The translations under genes and the position numbers were made by a program. The notes under the pieces were generated by a model. It made no database searches. It saw nothing but the letters and a program-made list of their open reading frames with translations, and was not told the origin of the DNA. A stretch of DNA of 8,065 nucleotides from UBA5287 sp041672395 (GTDB taxonomy: Bacteria; Bacteroidota; Bacteroidia; Bacteroidales; Dysgonomonadaceae), in the NCBI GenBank assembly GCA_041672395.1, contig JBAYZS010000080.1, positions 1 to 8,065 on the forward strand, written 5' to 3'. Below, one piece after another: positions 1-5,496 of the stretch. Position 1 is the stretch's first letter; each line of letters starts with the position of its first letter.

Positions 1-407
1 AAATCCCATTTGCTGGGGAATTCGCCTTTCTGCTCGCCCTTCAGGTCGTCTTCAAAAATTACATCGTTACCGGGAACAAAGTCGTATTTGGCATAAGAAG
101 CGTTGATTTTTTGTTGAGAAGATGAAGTTTTAGACGCTGTGTTATTTTCTGCTTCGTTTGTTTCATCCGTTTCTCCGGATTCGTCATTTTTTGATTGTGG
201 ATTTTTCTTTCCTGATTTTTTCACGGCTTCTTCCGTTTTATCCAATGCTTTATTTGTAGTTTCGTCGGCTTTGTCTTCAATACGTTGTTCAACCTTTTCA
301 ACTACTTTTTCTTTTACGCGATTACCCATTTTTCCGAGCCTTGATTGGGCGTTAACTGTTACTGAAAATAGTAAAATTAAACCAATTAATAATGTTTGCT
401 TTTTCAT
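1..407 (-). CDS. Exported OmpA-family-like protein, N-terminal part (gene runs off the left edge)
   Basis: The minus strand is open from an ATG at 407-405 to the window edge, giving 135 complete codons and no stop, so the 3' end is missing. The product begins with a clear signal peptide (MKKQTLLIGLILLFSVTVNAQ). Residues about 22-65 are a charged, probably coiled-coil stretch rich in K, E and V (for example VKEKVVEKVEQRIEDKAD), followed by a low-complexity linker of S, E, N and T to about residue 105. The visible end, with 'YDFVPGNDVIFEDD' and 'GEFPSKWD', resembles the start of the globular part of Bacteroidota OmpA-family lipoproteins and outer membrane proteins, which normally end in a peptidoglycan-binding OmpA domain. 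That domain is outside the window, so the family call is inference from the N-terminal pattern. It is transcribed divergently from the histidine kinase and has its own -7 box. Confidence 0.75.
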   Translation of the reverse strand, partial: MKKQTLLIGLILLFSVTVNAQSRLGKMGNRVKEKVVEKVEQRIEDKADETTNKALDKTEEAVKKSGKKNPQSKNDESGETDETNEAENNTASKTSSSQQKINASYAKYDFVPGNDVIFEDDLKGEQKGEFPSKWD

Positions 408-442
408 ATTTGTAATTTTTATAAAATTTGAAGAATCTGTTG

Positions 443-450
443 CAAAATTA
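443..450 (-). promoter_or_regulatory. Probable promoter -7 box for the leftward exported-protein gene
   Basis: Read on the minus strand this is TAATTTTG, a full match to the Bacteroidota -7 consensus TAnnTTTG. It would place the transcript start near 436, leaving a leader of about 30 bases before the ATG at 407. The expected -33 position falls in an uninterrupted T-run (465-473 on the minus strand) rather than in a recognisable TTG. The call rests on the consensus and spacing only. Confidence 0.5.
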
Positions 451-464
451 TCTTGGGCATCAAT

Positions 465-488
465 AAAAAAAAATCCCCTTTTGGGGAT
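465..488 (-). terminator. Intrinsic-terminator-like hairpin between divergent promoters
   Basis: ATCCCC at 473-478 and GGGGAT at 483-488 form a perfect 6-bp stem around a 4-base loop. On the minus strand the stem is followed directly by eight Ts, the classic intrinsic terminator form. On the plus strand the following tract is T-rich but interrupted. The hairpin lies upstream of both predicted transcript starts, so it would not attenuate either gene. It could stop antisense transcripts leaving the kinase gene, or act as a protein-binding palindrome. Confidence 0.5.
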
Positions 489-510
489 AATTTTAGTTTT
501 TTTAAAATTA

Positions 511-518
511 TATATTTG
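511..518 (+). promoter_or_regulatory. Probable promoter -7 box for the kinase-regulator operon
   Basis: TATATTTG matches the Bacteroidota -7 consensus TAnnTTTG at every fixed position. A start about 6-7 bases downstream (near 525) gives a leader of roughly 53 bases to the ATG at 578. No clear TTG appears at the -33 position; that stretch is T-rich. The location supports the ATG at 578 as the translation start over an in-frame GTG at 542, which would have a leader under 20 bases. Confidence 0.5.
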
Positions 519-577
519 CAATAAAAATAAATGTTTAATTTGTGTTTTCATGTCTTTTATCAAAAACAAGTAAAATT

Positions 578-2515
578 ATGGTTGGCAATAAGTTAATTCA
601 AAACAAGAAATTCTTGTTCATCCTATTTGCAGGGCTGCTTTTCTTTAATGTAAAAGCACAAAATTTAGATTCGCTGGAAAATGTGCTGAGAAATGGAAAA
701 ATATCGGTAAATGAAAAAATCAAACTTTACGAGGAGCTGAGCTGGGAATATCTTTCGACTGATATTGGCAAATCAAAACAGTTTGCGAAACAAGGGGTTT
801 CACTCGCTGTGCAACAAAAGGATGAAACAATGGAAGCCAAGTTATATCAACGTTTGGGAGTAGCCTACTATATGAAAAGCCAAATGGATACAGCACAAAT
901 TTATCTCAACAAAGCCTTGGAAAAAGCTCTAAAAGTGAAAGATAAAAAGATAGAAGCTACCGTTCATGTTTCAATAGGTAATATATACAATGTACAAGGT
1001 GAATATCAGAAATGTATTCAACAATACTTAAAAGCGCTGCCCATATTTGAAAAACTAAACGAAAAAGAGCGTATACAGGCTATATACGGTAATTTGGGCG
1101 CGGTCTTTATGGGATTAAAAAATCTTGACGAAGCGGAAAAAAATTACAGGAAATCGGAGAAAATAAACAAAGAACTCGATAATGCTTCTGGTTTAGGACA
1201 ATCTTATGATGGATTAAGTCGAATTTTTTTAGAAAGAAATATGATTGATAGTGCTTTGGTGTACGGTCAGCAAGCAGTAAAACAGTTTGAAAAAGTGGGC
1301 AATCTGTACAATCAGTCCATTGCGCTAAATACGATTGCTATGATTTATTATTCTAATTTGAAGGATTATTTAATGGCAAAAAGATATTCGTTGAAATCTT
1401 ATGCTATCGCAAAAGAAATGGGTATCCCCGGCGTTATCGCTGGATCATTAAATACTCTTTCTAACATTTCGTTTTATGAAAAAAATTATCAGCAATGTGT
1501 AGCATATGCCACCGAAGCTCTAAAAACAGATAATACGGATGTAAACATACTAACAAACATATACACAAATCTTACAAGGGGAAATATTTGGTTGGGAAAT
1601 AAACAACAAGCCAATAATTATTTAGACAATTACAGATTATTGATAGATAAAAGAGCTAGCGAAGAATACCAACAATCTCTTTCCGAAATGCAGACAAAAT
1701 ATGAAACCGAGGAAAAAGATATAAAAATAAGTTCGATGCAAAAGCAAGGGCAGTTTTACGGAACGATGCTTATTTCTGCCATTCTTGGATTGTTGTTGCT
1801 AACTGTGATTTTATTGCTTCGTCAAAAAAATATCAAAGCCAAAAAACAACTCGCTGAACAAAAAGTAGTACAACTCGAGCAGGAGAAACAACTGGTTGCT
1901 ACTCAAGCCCTACTTGATGGCGAAACCGCCGAACGTACGCGTCTTGCACGCGACCTGCACGATGGACTTGGCGGAATGCTTTCTGCCATCAAACTAAATC
2001 TAAATGATGTGAAAAAAGGAATACATTTAGACGAAAACGACATAATTCGTTTCAATCAGGCAATGGAAATGCTTGAAACTTCCACTAAGGAACTCAGGCG
2101 TGTAGCGCACAATATGATGCCCGAAGCCCTATCGAGATATGGGTTGAAAACATCACTGCAAGACTTCGTACGAAATATTTCTAAGGCTAAATTTCATTAT
2201 TTCGGCGATGATACCCGTTTAGATCCAAAATTGGAAGTAATGGTATATCGTACGGCTTATGAACTCATTAATAACGCGTTGAAACATGCTGAGGCTAAAA
2301 CCATTAATATAGAATTGGTGCAACAACCCGACAGCGTTTCGCTTACCGTTCAGGACGACGGGAAAGGATTTAATCCGGAAATCATTAAAGACGTAAACGG
2401 TCTGCAAAACATAAAAAGCCGTGTAGAGTCCTTTAATGGTACAATGAATATTATTTCCTTGCCCGGCGAAGGAACGGAAATTAACGTAGATTTCAAAACA
2501 GGAAAAGAAATATGA
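578..2515 (+). CDS. TPR-containing sensor histidine kinase (HisKA_3 type)
   Basis: This 645-residue product is a membrane sensor kinase of two-component signalling. From the ATG at 578 it opens with a signal peptide ending near 'FFNVKAQ' (about residue 28). An in-frame GTG at 542 would add 12 residues ahead of the signal peptide and is less likely. Residues about 70-360 are tandem TPR helices (such as 'RLGVAYYMKSQMDTAQIYLNKALEKAL'), likely periplasmic. A single membrane segment lies at about 395-414, then a short coiled coil. The phosphoacceptor region 'ARDLHDGLGG' has its histidine at about 461, typical of HisKA_3 kinases that partner NarL-type regulators. The HATPase domain shows an N box ('ELINNALKHA', about 562-571), a G1 box ('DDGKGF', about 593-598), 'GLQNIKSRV' (about 608-616) and a 'PGEGTEI' motif (about 629-635). 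All catalytic motifs look intact. Its last codons overlap the regulator gene by 4 bases (ATGA), so the two are co-translated. The sensed signal cannot be read from the sequence. Confidence 0.93.
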   Translation: MVGNKLIQNKKFLFILFAGLLFFNVKAQNLDSLENVLRNGKISVNEKIKLYEELSWEYLSTDIGKSKQFAKQGVSLAVQQKDETMEAKLYQRLGVAYYMKSQMDTAQIYLNKALEKALKVKDKKIEATVHVSIGNIYNVQGEYQKCIQQYLKALPIFEKLNEKERIQAIYGNLGAVFMGLKNLDEAEKNYRKSEKINKELDNASGLGQSYDGLSRIFLERNMIDSALVYGQQAVKQFEKVGNLYNQSIALNTIAMIYYSNLKDYLMAKRYSLKSYAIAKEMGIPGVIAGSLNTLSNISFYEKNYQQCVAYATEALKTDNTDVNILTNIYTNLTRGNIWLGNKQQANNYLDNYRLLIDKRASEEYQQSLSEMQTKYETEEKDIKISSMQKQGQFYGTMLISAILGLLLLTVILLLRQKNIKAKKQLAEQKVVQLEQEKQLVATQALLDGETAERTRLARDLHDGLGGMLSAIKLNLNDVKKGIHLDENDIIRFNQAMEMLETSTKELRRVAHNMMPEALSRYGLKTSLQDFVRNISKAKFHYFGDDTRLDPKLEVMVYRTAYELINNALKHAEAKTINIELVQQPDSVSLTVQDDGKGFNPEIIKDVNGLQNIKSRVESFNGTMNIISLPGEGTEINVDFKTGKEI

Positions 2516-3123
2516 TAAACGTAGCTATAATAGATGACCATGTACTTTTTGCCAAAGGATTGGAACGTATTATCAACGAGACCTGCAAAGTAAAAGTAAC
2601 AGGTATCGCACACACCGGCAGTGCGGGTATAAGATTATTGAAAATGGAATTGCCCGATGTGCTGCTGCTAGACATAAGCCTACCCGATACCGATGGTATT
2701 ACACTTTGTGGCGAAATAAAAAAACTGTTTCCCGCATTGAAAATCCTTGCTCTGACCAGTTATAGCGAATATACAATGGTACGTCGGATGATGGAAAGCG
2801 GCGCTTCAGGTTATGTGCTGAAAAATGCACTGGCAGAAGAGATGCTTGAAGGCATACAAACAGTAGCAGAAGGCGAAACATTTCTCTGCCATGAAATAGA
2901 TGTGCTGATGAAAAAAGATAGTAATCCATCTATTTGGCTCACGCCTACCGAACGAAAACTCTTAAAGTTAATTGTAGATGGTTTTACTAATCCTGAAATA
3001 GCCGAGAAAATGTTCTTATCGGTAGAATCAATAAATACATACCGTAAAAAATTACTCTTTAAACTTGGCGCACGAAATACAGCGGTTTTAGTGAGAATAG
3101 CTATTGAGGAGAAGTTGGTTTAA
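2512..3123 (+). CDS. LuxR/NarL-family response regulator
   Basis: This 203-residue protein is the DNA-binding partner of the kinase encoded just upstream. The receiver domain (about 1-120) has the acidic pair D8/D9, the phosphoacceptor D54 within 'LLLDISLPDTDG', T82 and K104, the full set needed for phosphotransfer. The C-terminal LuxR-type helix-turn-helix spans about 143-200 ('LTPTERKLLKLIVDGFTNPEIA' followed by the recognition helix 'SVESINTYRKKLL'). Length and layout are typical of the NarL/FixJ group. The start overlaps the kinase stop in an ATGA arrangement, which indicates translational coupling and matched amounts of the two proteins. The family acts in the cytoplasm as a dimer on promoter inverted repeats; its target genes here are unknown. 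No convincing terminator follows the stop at 3121-3123. Confidence 0.95.
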   Translation: MINVAIIDDHVLFAKGLERIINETCKVKVTGIAHTGSAGIRLLKMELPDVLLLDISLPDTDGITLCGEIKKLFPALKILALTSYSEYTMVRRMMESGASGYVLKNALAEEMLEGIQTVAEGETFLCHEIDVLMKKDSNPSIWLTPTERKLLKLIVDGFTNPEIAEKMFLSVESINTYRKKLLFKLGARNTAVLVRIAIEEKLV

Positions 3124-3190
3124 TGAATATCTCAGAAAGAATCATTTGTTATTTCATTGAAACGTATCTTAAACACAGTAGACTAATAAA

Positions 3191-3379
3191 ATGCTTGCAC
3201 AAACTCAACTGCGCCATATTCTATCTGACACAGAAAGTCATCATGCTGAGCGAACGACTTTAACGAATAATATGGATAAGTTTTGTCAGGCGATTTGTGC
3301 GTTGCACAATGATGTTACGGGAAATGGTAAAAACGGATATCTGATTATTGAGCAAAACGATGATGAAAATGTTCGTTAG
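3191..3379 (+). pseudogene. Truncated remnant of an AlbA_2 (Schlafen-like, putative DNA-binding) domain protein
   Basis: The reading frame encodes 62 residues, far below the length of an intact AlbA_2 protein. What can be seen is the N-terminal core of this domain: 'LRHILSDTESHHAERT' resembles the usual 'L..LL...ES.R.E.T' opening, 'NMDKFCQAICALHND' resembles the 'NTDKFCQAICAFANDL' helix, and 'GKNGYLIIEQNDDEN' resembles 'GYLIIGVNDDG'. The usual glycine-valine after 'LII' is replaced by E-Q and the glycine after 'NDD' by E, and the frame then ends in TAG with no continuation of the family downstream. Decay after truncation is the simplest reading; a real short protein is less likely. Family members are often linked with stress response or mobile DNA, but nothing here proves a role. 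It sits 67 bases after the regulator on the same strand. Confidence 0.55.
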
Positions 3380-3446
3380 AAAGGCTGCATAATGAATGAC
3401 GTATTTTAATACTATTATTTTGAAACAAACATATATTTAATAAAAC

Positions 3447-4625
3447 ATGACAAAAAGTGAATTTAATTTGAGAAAAGTGTTAATTCTTACGACTTTCCTT
3501 GTAGTGATTATGACATCCGCTTATGGACAGCGGCGTAAGTGTCCTTTAGAGATGTATGATGGAAATTGGGCTTTTGGGACAACAGAAACTTTTTATGTAG
3601 GCGACCCATTTGATGGTATCGGACAAGTAGAAGTGATGCGACCCGGAAAGCAGGCACAAATTCACGAAAAAAATAGAAAATGGACGATAGATGGAGATCC
3701 GATTAAACCCGGGCAAGTCTTTACTACAGCCGGTAAATTTGTTATGACTATAGAATCTAACGGTTATAAAACAGCATACAATGTTGAGGTTCTCCCTGCC
3801 AAAGGTCCCGCAAGACCCGTGGCAAGAGTTGAGGCTTACCCGATTCAGACTGAATATAAAGTGGGTGACCGTTTTTACGTAGATGGAATAAAAGTAGTGT
3901 GCCATGATGCAAACGGAAAAGAAGTACCAGTTGAGGGCAAAGACCTAACCTTTTTTACTTCAATTTCAAATACATTAGTAGGTGCCGGTTATCAGTGTGG
4001 CGGAGGTTATAAATTTTCAACATCCGGGAAAAAGGTGATTGAAATACGTTATAAGTATGTAACAATTGGGAAATATACGATAAATGTAGAAGAACAAAAA
4101 TTATCAACAGGAAGAGAAAACAATAAACCTGCAGCAGATAATAGGAAACTTGCAACCGAAAACAAAAAGTTGACAACTGAGAATAAAAAATCTACAACCG
4201 TAATTGCTAAAACTATGGTAAACGGTTGGTACAATCTTAGAGCTATGAATAATTATCTCAATTTGGACCCAACAGAATCAGCAGAGTTACGTAAAAAAAC
4301 AGTAAATCAAGTGTTTTATGTAGAAAACAAGGGAAAAAACCAAGTCACCTTGAAAATGTCTAATGGAAAATACCTGGGTGTTTCAGGAACCATTAAAGAC
4401 AGAGCGCGTGTAAAAGCGGTAAACACTCCTTATTTATGGAATACATACTCCGAAAACAACGCAGATATATTTAGTTTGCGTCCATCGACTAACACCAAAA
4501 TGGTAGTCAATGCCTCAGAGGAGAAAAACGTAAATGGAACCCATATTATTTTATGGACGTTTACAAATTTAAATGCGCCCAATAATGCAGAGTTCCGTTT
4601 TATCCCCACCAAGAGTCCTAAATAA
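3447..4625 (+). CDS. Secreted protein: two Ig-like domains, heptad-repeat linker, ricin-like beta-trefoil
   Basis: The 392-residue product has a signal peptide at about 1-28 ('VLILTTFLVVIMTSAYGQ') and no further membrane segment, so it should be exported. Residues about 45-116 and 128-214 are two related beta-sandwich-like units, each with a 'Y.VGD.F' start ('TFYVGDPFDGIGQVEV', 'TEYKVGDRFYVDGIKVV') and a closing 'F.T.GK.V..I' strand; this is the pattern of bacterial Ig-like group 3 domains. A lysine- and threonine-rich linker with three heptad units follows (231-251). Residues about 258-388 look like a beta-trefoil of the ricin type: 'GWYNLRAMNNYLNL', 'LKMSNGKYLGV', and near the end 'GTHIILWTFTNLNAPNNAEFRFIP', which resembles the Q-x-W repeats in degenerate form. 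A carbohydrate-binding or adhesive role at the cell surface is inferred. No catalytic motif is visible. It ends 19 bases from the convergent GyrI-like gene, with no obvious terminator between. Confidence 0.85.
   Translation: MTKSEFNLRKVLILTTFLVVIMTSAYGQRRKCPLEMYDGNWAFGTTETFYVGDPFDGIGQVEVMRPGKQAQIHEKNRKWTIDGDPIKPGQVFTTAGKFVMTIESNGYKTAYNVEVLPAKGPARPVARVEAYPIQTEYKVGDRFYVDGIKVVCHDANGKEVPVEGKDLTFFTSISNTLVGAGYQCGGGYKFSTSGKKVIEIRYKYVTIGKYTINVEEQKLSTGRENNKPAADNRKLATENKKLTTENKKSTTVIAKTMVNGWYNLRAMNNYLNLDPTESAELRKKTVNQVFYVENKGKNQVTLKMSNGKYLGVSGTIKDRARVKAVNTPYLWNTYSENNADIFSLRPSTNTKMVVNASEEKNVNGTHIILWTFTNLNAPNNAEFRFIPTKSPK
4137..4199 (+). repeat. Three in-frame 21-bp (seven-residue) linker repeats
   Basis: Within the secreted lectin-like gene, three successive units encode DNRKLAT, ENKKLTT and ENKKSTT. 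The protein pattern (acid-N-basic-K-L/S-A/T-T) is kept while codons differ (for example AAT/AAC, AAA/AAG, ACC/ACT). They form a charged linker between the Ig-like part and the beta-trefoil. Confidence 0.75.
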
Positions 4626-4644
4626 ATTCATAATTGATCAAATA

Positions 4645-5118
4645 CTACTTAAGCGGAACTTGTATCTCGGTGAGCCAATCTTCTATAGAATCGCAATCCC
4701 AGACCCCATGGATATAGCTGAAGCGAGGATCGTTGGCAATCTCAAGATTGTTATCTTCAAGATATTTGAATATTATAGTCATTGATTCACCGAAGGAATT
4801 ATAAGAACCGCGATGATCAAAGCAGAGAGCTTTTTCAACGACAGGAATCTGTCTGAAGGTAAGGATTTTAGAGTCGGCAGAATCATATTTGCTGACTATT
4901 TCGCAGTATTCGATGTCAATGTCGTCAGGTGTAAAGTTTTTGTTGTAGTCAACGGTATAACAGTATGCCGTCTCTTCTGGGCATTCGCATCCTAGACGTT
5001 GCATTTCAGGACCAATAACATCGCAGCAGAGCGGACCCAGTTCATCATAAGATTTGATGTGTTTGCGAAAGCTTGCGACAGTTCCGCCCGGTAGTGGTTT
5101 AATTGTAAAAGTGCTCAT
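4645..5118 (-). CDS. GyrI-like small-molecule-binding domain protein (AraC effector-binding type)
   Basis: This 157-residue cytoplasmic protein (no signal peptide, no membrane segment) consists of one GyrI-like / bacterial-activator effector-binding domain, the fold found at the C-terminus of AraC- and MerR-type multidrug regulators and in DNA gyrase inhibitor proteins. The two halves of the fold are visible: residues about 3-75 and 84-157, the second with 'CFDHRGSYNSFGESM', 'IFKYLEDNNLEI', 'PRFSYIHG' and the diagnostic C-terminal 'EDWLTEIQVPLK'. The acidic residue in 'TEIQVP' matches the conserved glutamate used to bind cationic ligands in the family. No DNA-binding domain is attached, so it is a stand-alone form; such proteins have been linked to binding or hydrolysis of toxic small molecules. 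Unusually many cysteines occur (about residues 31, 32, 44, 46, 53, 72, 99 and 142). The ATG at 5118 is the only reasonable start: in frame, a stop lies shortly upstream with no start codon between. A purine-rich AAAAGAA tract precedes it. Confidence 0.88.
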   Translation of the reverse strand: MSTFTIKPLPGGTVASFRKHIKSYDELGPLCCDVIGPEMQRLGCECPEETAYCYTVDYNKNFTPDDIDIEYCEIVSKYDSADSKILTFRQIPVVEKALCFDHRGSYNSFGESMTIIFKYLEDNNLEIANDPRFSYIHGVWDCDSIEDWLTEIQVPLK

Positions 5119-5225
5119 TTCTTTTGTTTTTGTGGCAAGTCCCCTGCATCGTCACGTATCAGAGTTTGCTGAACTCGTCGATTGTTAATTTGATTTTGAA
5201 TTTTTCGTTCATAAACTTTGCGCAT
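5115..5225 (-). CDS. Possible 36-residue leader ORF overlapping the GyrI-like start
   Basis: On the minus strand an ATG at 5225 opens a 36-codon frame, mostly basic and polar residues (begins MRKVYERKIQNQ, ends LPQKQKK), whose TGA overlaps the ATG of the GyrI-like gene as ATGA. The start would lie about 12 bases after the predicted transcript start. The overlap suggests a leader peptide that could couple translation. Against it, the start has little room for a ribosome site, the residues match no family I recognise, and a second 17-codon frame (5212-5159, MNEKFKIKLTIDEFSKL) in the same leader reads at least as naturally. Either could be chance. Confidence 0.25.
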   Translation of the reverse strand: MRKVYERKIQNQINNRRVQQTLIRDDAGDLPQKQKK

Positions 5226-5242
5226 TGTTTAGAAGTTGACTA

Positions 5243-5275
5243 CAAATATAAACTATAACCTCGGGTACGAGTCAA
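5243..5275 (-). promoter_or_regulatory. Promoter of the GyrI-like gene, with palindrome in the spacer
   Basis: On the minus strand TTGACT (5275-5270) and TATATTTG (5250-5243) are separated by 19 bases, matching the Bacteroidota -33 TTG and -7 TAnnTTTG arrangement. The predicted start near 5237 leaves a leader of about 119 bases. The spacer contains CTCG-GGTA-CGAG (5260-5271), a short inverted repeat where a regulator bound between the two boxes would block polymerase. The promoter call is good on consensus and spacing; the operator idea is speculative. Confidence 0.6.
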
Positions 5276-5496
5276 GTTAAAAGTGAAAAATTATGAAAGA
5301 TATTATTAAGTCAAGTAAAAAAATCTATGATGTTAAGAAAAATACCATAAAAAGAGTTTTTTAAAAAAAAATTAACTAAACTTGCAGTGGTAAGCTATAG
5401 ATTGAAGACATACATTTCTTATACTGAATTATAATATTTTAATAACAGCCCTAAATGAGTTTGAAAAATAATATTACACTTTTAAATCTCTTAAAT
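5276..5496. other. AT-rich intergenic region upstream of the beta-helix gene
   Basis: This stretch lies between the GyrI-like promoter and the beta-helix protein start. It is very AT-rich, with a T6 run followed by a nine-base A-run at 5357-5371 that could act as a bent or UP-like element. Just after it, TAAACTTG (5377-5384) fits the -7 consensus with one mismatch and would give a leader of about 106 bases to the ATG at 5497; no clear -33 box accompanies it. A 23-codon frame at 5293-5364 is lysine-rich low-complexity and is probably chance. No RNA gene or repeat is evident. Confidence 0.4.

Noticed and set aside
139..573. Plus-strand 144-codon open frame rich in F and S
   Set aside because: It is antisense to the signal-peptide-bearing OmpA-like gene and its low-complexity F/S composition mirrors the K/E-rich coiled coil on the other strand. 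It also runs across both divergent promoters.
2219..2929. Several minus-strand open frames of 60-87 codons under the kinase and regulator
   Set aside because: The plus strand encodes complete, motif-rich domains here; the minus-strand readings have no recognisable pattern and no promoter.
3546..4612. Minus-strand open frames of 60-119 codons under the secreted lectin-like gene
   Set aside because: They show antisense-type composition and no family pattern, and the plus-strand gene has a signal peptide and clear domains.
4634..4641. TTGATCAA palindrome between the convergent genes
   Set aside because: Only 8 bp, no T-tract and AT-rich context; not a credible terminator or operator.
4573..4995. 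Plus-strand open frames of 60-70 codons across the GyrI-like gene
   Set aside because: They are antisense to a well-supported GyrI-like domain, and one starts inside the end of the upstream gene.
5293..5364. 23-codon plus-strand frame, lysine-rich (starts MKDIIKSSKKIYDV)
   Set aside because: Low-complexity AT-rich sequence with no ribosome site or promoter and no known family; chance is the best explanation.
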